This document shows, piece after piece, positions 29,440-33,812 of a DNA stretch of 33,812 nt. The notes beneath the pieces are model-generated. The model was not told the DNA's origin and ran no database searches. It worked only from the letters and a program-made list of their open reading frames with translations. Origin of the DNA: Eubacterium sp. (GTDB lineage Bacteria > Bacillota > Clostridia > Oscillospirales > Acutalibacteraceae); assembly GCA_022511185.1 (NCBI GenBank), contig JAFLSA010000005.1, positions 1-33,812 on the forward strand. The letters run 5' to 3'. Position numbers and translations under genes: made by a program. How positions within the stretch are numbered: position 1 is the stretch's first letter; the number at the start of each line of letters is the position of its first letter.

Positions 29440-30896
29440 AGCACTACACCTCCCTCAAAATCTTTAACGCCAATCTCAGCATTTTTCTCATAAAAATATG
29501 CTGTATTAAGAATCGTCTTTTCGCTGAACTTTTTACCGATTATCTGCATACCGATAGGAAGACCCTTGCTGTCATTCTTTATCGGAACGCTGATTGCAGG
29601 AACACCTGTAATATTAATCGGAACTGTTGCAATGTCTGAAAGGTACATATCAACAGGTGATGCACCGCTGAAATTAAGAGGGAATGCGGTGTTCGGTGCT
29701 GTTGGAGCAATAAGAACATCACAGGTATTGAATATCTCGTCAAAGTCTGCAATAAGGTTTTCGCGGAGTAAGCACGCCTTCTTATAATACGCATCGTAAT
29801 AGCCAGATGAAAGCACGTATGTGCCGAGCATAATTCTGCGCTTAACCTCGTCTCCGAAGCCCTCTGTACGTGTCTTTAAAATCATTTCCTCAACGTCGTT
29901 GAAGCTTTCGGGTCTGTAGCCGTAGCGTATGCCGTCATATCTGCCGAGATTTGAGGAAGCCTCAGCACAAGCAATGATGTAGTAAACAGGAAGCGCTTGC
30001 TTGAGCACAGGCAGACTGATGTCTATTATCTCTGCGCCGTTGTCCTCAAAGAACTTAACAGCATTGTCAATAGCCTCTTTAATTTCCGAATTGATACCGT
30101 CAAAATATTCCTTTGCAATTCCTATTTTCAGACCTTTAACGTCACTCTGACCGAGTGTATCGGAAATGTTACCGAAGTCAAAATCAACACTTGTCTGGTC
30201 ATTTGCATCAACACCTGAGATTGTATCAAACACAGTTGCGGTGTCCTTTACGGAATTTGCAAGAACGCCTATCTGGTCAAGTGAAGAGCCGTATGCAATA
30301 AGGCCGTAACGGGAAACTGCGCCATAGGTCGGCTTAAGACCGACGATACCGCAAAATGATGCAGGCTGACGAACAGAGCCGCCTGTATCTGAGCCGAGAG
30401 CGTAAGCTGCAAGATTAGCGCAAACAGCACTTGCACCACCACCTGACGAGCCGCCTGTAACGTGGTTTACGTTGCGTGGATTAAGCGGTGCGCCGTAATA
30501 GCTCGTCTCACTCGTTGAGCCCATTGCGAATTCGTCCATATTCGTTTTACCAAGCATTACAGCACCCTGTGCCTTAAGCTTAGTCCATACGGTTGAATCA
30601 TAATACGGTCTGAAGCCTGTCAGAATCTTTGATGCACAAGTAGTCAGATCACCGTCTGAACAGATGTTATCCTTAAGTGTCATCGGTATACCTGTAAGCG
30701 CAGTTGCCGTACCGTTTGCAATCATCTTATCGGCAGTCTTTGCATTTTCGAGTGCCTTATCAAATGTGGTTGAAACGTAAGCGTTATACTTTTTATTGTC
30801 GGCTTCAATTGCAGAAATATATTTTTCAGTAAGCTCTACTGATGATATCTCTTTATTTTTAAGCATTTGTGATAAGGGGGAAATTAACTCTCTCAT
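29436..30896 (-). CDS. gatA: Aspartyl/glutamyl-tRNA amidotransferase subunit A
   Basis: This 486-residue amidase supplies ammonia from glutamine to GatB. The Ser-cis-Ser-Lys triad is visible: Lys75 (TLKDNI), Ser150 in GGSSGGGASA and Ser174 in GSDTGGSVRQPA. Length is normal. The ATG at 30896 immediately follows the gatC stop, with GGGAGG inside gatC as its ribosome site; the 3' end overlaps gatB by four bases. The gene is in the order gatC-gatA-gatB, usual for Firmicutes. Confidence 0.97.
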   Translation of the reverse strand: MRELISPLSQMLKNKEISSVELTEKYISAIEADNKKYNAYVSTTFDKALENAKTADKMIANGTATALTGIPMTLKDNICSDGDLTTCASKILTGFRPYYDSTVWTKLKAQGAVMLGKTNMDEFAMGSTSETSYYGAPLNPRNVNHVTGGSSGGGASAVCANLAAYALGSDTGGSVRQPASFCGIVGLKPTYGAVSRYGLIAYGSSLDQIGVLANSVKDTATVFDTISGVDANDQTSVDFDFGNISDTLGQSDVKGLKIGIAKEYFDGINSEIKEAIDNAVKFFEDNGAEIIDISLPVLKQALPVYYIIACAEASSNLGRYDGIRYGYRPESFNDVEEMILKTRTEGFGDEVKRRIMLGTYVLSSGYYDAYYKKACLLRENLIADFDEIFNTCDVLIAPTAPNTAFPLNFSGASPVDMYLSDIATVPINITGVPAISVPIKNDSKGLPIGMQIIGKKFSEKTILNTAYFYEKNAEIGVKDFEGGVVL

Positions 30897-31184
30897 TTAT
30901 ATTCCTCCCTTCACGCAGAACATACCCTTTGAGCCGCTGACATTTGAAAGGATTTTTTCGTTAGGCAGTGATTCCTTAACAATATCCTCTCTGAAATCCT
31001 CGGCAGGCGTAGCAGAGGATGATACGTTTCTGATTTTTTCAGCATCGCCCTCAACTGAATTGTTGATGGTATCGGCAAAGGCGATTATATCATCCATATC
31101 CTTAATAATCTTATCAAGCTCCTCGTCTGAGAAATCAAGACGGGCAAGACGAGCAAGTTTTAATACTTCATCTTTACTTATCAT
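30897..31184 (-). CDS. gatC: Aspartyl/glutamyl-tRNA amidotransferase subunit C
   Basis: This 95-residue protein is the small belt subunit that wraps GatA and GatB. It starts MISKDEVLKLARLARLDFSD, the family N-terminus, with the conserved acidic helix DIIAFADTIN and a C-terminal REDIV...PNEKILSN segment. The ATG at 31184 has a GGGGTG site. It is first in the gatCAB unit, 250 bases downstream of a small unknown gene; most of that gap is a palindromic repeat element. No separate promoter is evident, so it may be transcribed from the aspS T-box leader. Confidence 0.95.
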   Translation of the reverse strand: MISKDEVLKLARLARLDFSDEELDKIIKDMDDIIAFADTINNSVEGDAEKIRNVSSSATPAEDFREDIVKESLPNEKILSNVSGSKGMFCVKGGI

Positions 31185-31224
31185 ATTACACCCCGTTATA
31201 ACTGTTAAATTATTGTTTATCCGA

Positions 31225-31376
31225 TTATGCCTCCCTTGCGAAAGAGAGGTGGGTTACAAGTAAACTTCTCCTACTGCCTCCCTTGTTAAAGGGAGGGGGA
31301 CCGCTTGCGGTGGAGGGATTCAGAATCCTCCCTTCCGCTCGTACCTCGCTCCCTCCCTCCTTTGACAAGGAGGGCT
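31225..31376. repeat. Composite palindromic repeat (about 105-base core)
   Basis: The element holds three G/C-rich hairpins: CCTCCCTTG-cgaaag-AGAGG near 31230, GCCTCCCTTGTTAAAGGGAGG at about 31272-31292, seen as CCTCCCTTG/TTAAAGGGAGG, and CCCTCCTTTGACAAGGAGGG at about 31353-31372. The last two form the ends of a larger palindrome centred on GGATTCTGAATCC in minus-strand reading, with CCGCTTGCGG inside one arm. Such elements are common between genes in gut Clostridia and resemble non-autonomous palindromic units or MITEs. It sits inside the presumed aspS-gatCAB transcript, where it would fold strongly. Confidence 0.75.
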
Positions 31377-31436
31377 AAATCGGAAAGAATTGTATACCCC
31401 ATTCAACAAAAGAAGGATAAAACAACGATTAAATTA

Positions 31437-31793
31437 TTATCCTATTAAACTCTCTAATTCAGCCAGTGAAAGTCCTTTTATTAATACAGAATTTTCATTA
31501 CTATCGATAGCATACTTCTCTGCTTTTTTTAAAGCTGTAAAATAATCAGCATCTCCAATTATTGAATCTTTACTCGTACTTACGAATACCATTTTCCAAT
31601 CTGATATAGAATTACCGTCAACTTTATATTGTAATTGAGGATTTTTAAGCAATATTGTTTCAGTTCCTTCTGTAAGAGCAACAGCACCAAAAGGACTTCC
31701 ATCCGGTTTAGAATAGAATTTTGGCATTGCTTTATAAGCGTTACTCCAATCTACTTTCTCTTTTTTGCTTTTGAATTTATCAAATAATCCCAT
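31437..31793 (-). CDS. Small unknown protein between aspS and gatC
   Basis: The 118-residue protein begins MGLFDKFKSKKEKVDWSNAY and has an alpha/beta pattern with LKNPQLQYKVDGNSISDWKM (seen as KVDGNSISDWKMVFVS) and a C-terminal leucine-rich helix SLAELESLIG. No family is recognised. The basic N-terminus lacks a hydrophobic core, so it is probably cytoplasmic. It lies 27 bases after aspS in the same direction, with a GGTGGG ribosome site, and ahead of a palindromic repeat and gatC. By eye it is AT-richer than aspS and gatCAB. It may be an insertion into the cluster rather than a translation protein. Confidence 0.55.
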   Translation of the reverse strand: MGLFDKFKSKKEKVDWSNAYKAMPKFYSKPDGSPFGAVALTEGTETILLKNPQLQYKVDGNSISDWKMVFVSTSKDSIIGDADYFTALKKAEKYAIDSNENSVLIKGLSLAELESLIG

Positions 31794-31820
31794 TTTTTAT
31801 TCCCACCTGAAAACCTTTAA

Positions 31821-33572
31821 TTATTTTCTTAATTTAATATGAACTTCCCTGAGCTGCTGCTCGGTGATTTCATTAGGTGCACCGCACATAAGGTCCTGTG
31901 CCTTTCCGTCCATTGGGAATGGTATAACCTCACGGATATTTTCCTCATTTCTGAGAAGCATAATCATACGGTCAACACCCGGTGCCATACCTGCGTGCGG
32001 AGGAGCGCCGAACTGGAATGCGGTGTAAAGCGCACCGAATTTCTGCTTAAGCACCTCTTCATCATAGCCAGCAATCTCAAATGCCTTTTTCATAATATCA
32101 ATATCGTGGTTACGGACTGCGCCTGATGAAAGCTCAACACCGTTGCAGACAATGTCATACTGATATGCAAGAATTGTGAGAGGGTCTTCATTTTCAAGAG
32201 CATCAAGACCGCCCTGCGGCATTGAAAACGGATTGTGCGTAAAGCCGATTTTCTTTTCCTCTTCCTTGTACTCAAACATCGGGAAATCGTTGATAAAGCA
32301 GAAGCGGTATGCGTTCTTTTCAATAAGTTCAAACATTTCACCGAGCTTTGTTCTGATCTGACCTGCATAGCTTGCGGCCTTTGCCTCAGCATCAGCGATA
32401 AAGAAAATCGTGTCGCCGATTTCAAGTGAAGCGATATCAGCAAGCTCAGTTTTCATATCATCAGGGATAAACTTATCAATCGGGCCTTTATATGACTTAT
32501 CCTCCTGTACAAGAAGATAGCCGAGACCGCCCATACCTATTGACTGAGCAAATTTAAGGAGCTTTTCATGCTTACCCTTTGAAATTTCCTCGTGCACCTT
32601 AATTGCCCTAACTGTCTGGCCGTGGAACGGCTTGAAGGTACAGCGCTGGAAGAAATCGGTCACGTCGATAATTTCAAGCGGATTTCTGAGGTCAGGCTTA
32701 TCCGTGCCGTATTTGAGCATAGCGTCCTTATAGCTGATAACAGGATATGGAGCATCTGTTACCTCATAGCCCTCAGGAGCAAATTTCTTAAATGTCTTGG
32801 TTAAGATTTCTTCGCCTACTCTGAATACATCCTCCTGAGTAGCAAAGCTCATTTCAAAGTCAAGCTGATAGAATTCGCCGGGTGAGCGGTCAGCCCTTGC
32901 ATCCTCATCTCTGAAGCAAGGCGCAATCTGGAAATACTTATCAATTCCAGATACCATAAGAAGCTGTTTGTACTGCTGTGGAGCCTGTGGAAGAGCATAG
33001 AACTTGCCCTTATGAACACGGCTTGGAACAACGTAGTCACGAGCGCCTTCAGGTGATGATGCGCAGAGGATAGGTGTCTGGATTTCCAAAAAGCCCATAT
33101 TCGTCATTTCCTGTCTGAGATAAGAAATGACCTTGCTTCTGAAAATCATATTGTCCTTAACCTTCTGATTTCTCAAATCAAGAAAACGGTACTGAAGTCT
33201 CTTATCCTCTCTCGTTTCCTTTGAGGTCTGAATTTCAAACGGTAATGGCTGACGCACCTTGCCGAGAGTTGTTACCTTATGCGCCTCAACCTCAATTGTA
33301 CCTGTTGCGATTTTAGGGTTAATTGTGTCCTCGTCCCTCTTCTCAACAAGTCCCTCGATTGAAAGGCAATCCTCCTTTGAAATGCCGCTAAGCAGTGACG
33401 TGTCACGCATTACGATCTGCATAACGCCGTTCATATCACGAAGGTCAATGAAGGATACACCGCCGTGGTCACGGATATTCTCTACCCAGCCTGCCACCTT
33501 AACGGTGCTGTTGATATCAGCTTCTGAAAACTGATCCATTGTTTTTGTCCTGTAAAGTGTTGAAAATTCCAT
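31821..33572 (-). CDS. aspS: Aspartyl-tRNA synthetase, probably non-discriminating
   Basis: This 583-residue class II synthetase has the bacterial layout: OB-fold anticodon-binding domain (about 1-105), catalytic core with SPEGARDYVVPSR, CFRDEDARADR (motif 2), GAD insertion and GAPPHAGMAPGVDRMIML (motif 3, seen as APPHAGMAPGVDR). In the anticodon domain RDHGGVSFIDLRD has His36-Gly-Gly; non-discriminating AspRS enzymes such as that of Pseudomonas carry His-Gly-Gly there, while Bacillus and E. coli have Leu. The second reported specificity position (Gly82 in Pseudomonas) appears as Asp here, so the evidence is mixed. It would charge tRNA(Asp) and tRNA(Asn) with Asp; the downstream GatCAB then amidates the latter. 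ATG at 33572 has AAGGAG 8 bases upstream; the frame is open to a GTG at 33581 that touches that site. Confidence 0.94.
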   Translation of the reverse strand: MEFSTLYRTKTMDQFSEADINSTVKVAGWVENIRDHGGVSFIDLRDMNGVMQIVMRDTSLLSGISKEDCLSIEGLVEKRDEDTINPKIATGTIEVEAHKVTTLGKVRQPLPFEIQTSKETREDKRLQYRFLDLRNQKVKDNMIFRSKVISYLRQEMTNMGFLEIQTPILCASSPEGARDYVVPSRVHKGKFYALPQAPQQYKQLLMVSGIDKYFQIAPCFRDEDARADRSPGEFYQLDFEMSFATQEDVFRVGEEILTKTFKKFAPEGYEVTDAPYPVISYKDAMLKYGTDKPDLRNPLEIIDVTDFFQRCTFKPFHGQTVRAIKVHEEISKGKHEKLLKFAQSIGMGGLGYLLVQEDKSYKGPIDKFIPDDMKTELADIASLEIGDTIFFIADAEAKAASYAGQIRTKLGEMFELIEKNAYRFCFINDFPMFEYKEEEKKIGFTHNPFSMPQGGLDALENEDPLTILAYQYDIVCNGVELSSGAVRNHDIDIMKKAFEIAGYDEEVLKQKFGALYTAFQFGAPPHAGMAPGVDRMIMLLRNEENIREVIPFPMDGKAQDLMCGAPNEITEQQLREVHIKLRK

Positions 33573-33589
33573 AAAACACACTCCTTGTA

Positions 33590-33633
33590 AATAAAATAAG
33601 CAGTCTTAAGTCCAATAGGACGAAAGACTGCTT
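33590..33633 (-). terminator. T-box-controlled terminator ahead of aspS
   Basis: The 10-bp stem AAGCAGTCTT (33598-33607) with AAGACTGCTT (33624-33633), with an inner GTCC/GGAC helix, is followed on the minus strand by ATTTTATTT. Its 5' arm overlaps the antiterminator region next to the T-box sequence, as expected in a T-box switch. Confidence 0.85.
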
Positions 33634-33812
33634 CCGTGGTACCACCTAAATTAGCTGTAAAATATAAATACAACTCACTCTAAGAATTAACGCTTCACAC
33701 ACGCCCGATTCTACTGGCTTAGGGACGAACCCTAACACTTTCTTCCGGGAACTCATAGGTGTTTTTCACTGACTGCTTATACTGTCTTTCACCAACCGAC
33801 AGCTCTCTGAAA
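33590..33812 (-). promoter_or_regulatory. T-box leader of aspS, Asn specifier (5' end outside window)
   Basis: Read on the minus strand, this leader has the T-box core GGTGGTACCACGG (33634-33646), which pairs with the tRNA acceptor end, and upstream Stem I marks AGAGAG and a distal loop region GGTTGGTG (33780-33805). On the 3' side of Stem I, GTGAAAAACACC (33769-33758) fits the usual specifier context, as in GAAA-GGC-A of glyQS, with AAC (33763-33761) as the codon: Asn. The leader would sense uncharged tRNA(Asn) and then let transcription pass the terminator at 33590-33633. The 5' part of Stem I, including the 5' side of the specifier loop, is beyond the window, so the specifier call needs that sequence. 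Asp codons GAC or GAU do not appear at this place. Confidence 0.85.

Noticed and set aside
30796-31263. 155-codon plus-strand reading frame over gatA/gatC
   Set aside because: It is a shadow of two well-supported genes. It is low-complexity Ser/Ile/Leu rich, and its tail runs into the palindromic repeat.
1-33812. CRISPR arrays, tRNA or rRNA genes, insertion sequences, prophage genes
   Set aside because: No regularly spaced repeats, cloverleaf sequences, transposase or integrase-like proteins were seen on either strand.

Overview
The window looks like chromosomal DNA from a spore-forming, low-to-medium GC Clostridia bacterium, most likely a Ruminococcus-like gut member of the Oscillospiraceae. 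The grounds are a forespore sigma factor (SigG), a secreted protein ending in a type I dockerin, T-box control of a tRNA synthetase, GatCAB, strong AGGAGG ribosome binding sites, and G/C-rich palindromic intergenic repeats. Assignment below family level is inference.

Layout, left to right. (1) 1-3413, minus strand: an operon with a strong promoter that encodes an SCP2-like protein, a class III (HemL-like) aminotransferase and a transketolase split into N- and C-terminal subunits; the last is cut by the window edge. An iron-type alcohol dehydrogenase (3505-4713) lies upstream with its own terminator. (2) 4854-7864: a cytoplasmic GH33-type sialidase (plus) converges on a GPH-family sugar:cation symporter (minus), with a bidirectional terminator and a pair of REP-like hairpins between them. 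(3) 7904-11262: an EF-G paralogue, a roughly 540-base gap and sigG. The gap is not empty: it holds what looks like a compact type I toxin-antitoxin locus, with a 24-residue hydrophobic peptide, a convergent antisense RNA and a shared bidirectional terminator. (4) 11384-14018: a FlaR-like P-loop kinase overlapping an AraC/GyrI-like regulator, then an N-acetylhexosamine 1-kinase-like (NahK) enzyme. (5) 14119-17239: a MacB-type permease and a MacA-like adaptor with a threonine-rich insert, without an ATPase gene beside them. (6) 17276-21474: the purine operon purE-purM-purN-purO-purD. (7) 21538-25001: a two-helix membrane protein with a PH-like tail, a secreted BspA-type leucine-rich-repeat/dockerin protein, and divergently a DUF2798-like membrane protein behind an elaborate structured RNA leader. 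(8) 25008-27551: a cytoplasmic GH3 glycosidase whose promoter is flanked by inverted 11-base sites. (9) 27690-33812: a T-box leader, aspS, a small unknown gene, gatC-gatA-gatB and another small unknown gene.

How the genes fit together. Sialidase, GPH symporter, NahK-like kinase and GH3 enzyme suggest import of host glycan pieces and their breakdown inside the cell. The aspS/gatCAB cluster reads as a tRNA-dependent amidation unit: the T-box specifier appears to be AAC (Asn), and AspRS has the His-Gly-Gly signature seen in non-discriminating enzymes, so the unit probably makes Asn-tRNA(Asn). The strongest candidates for something undescribed are the tiny type I toxin-antitoxin locus (about 10174-10471) and the structured leader at 24274-24360.
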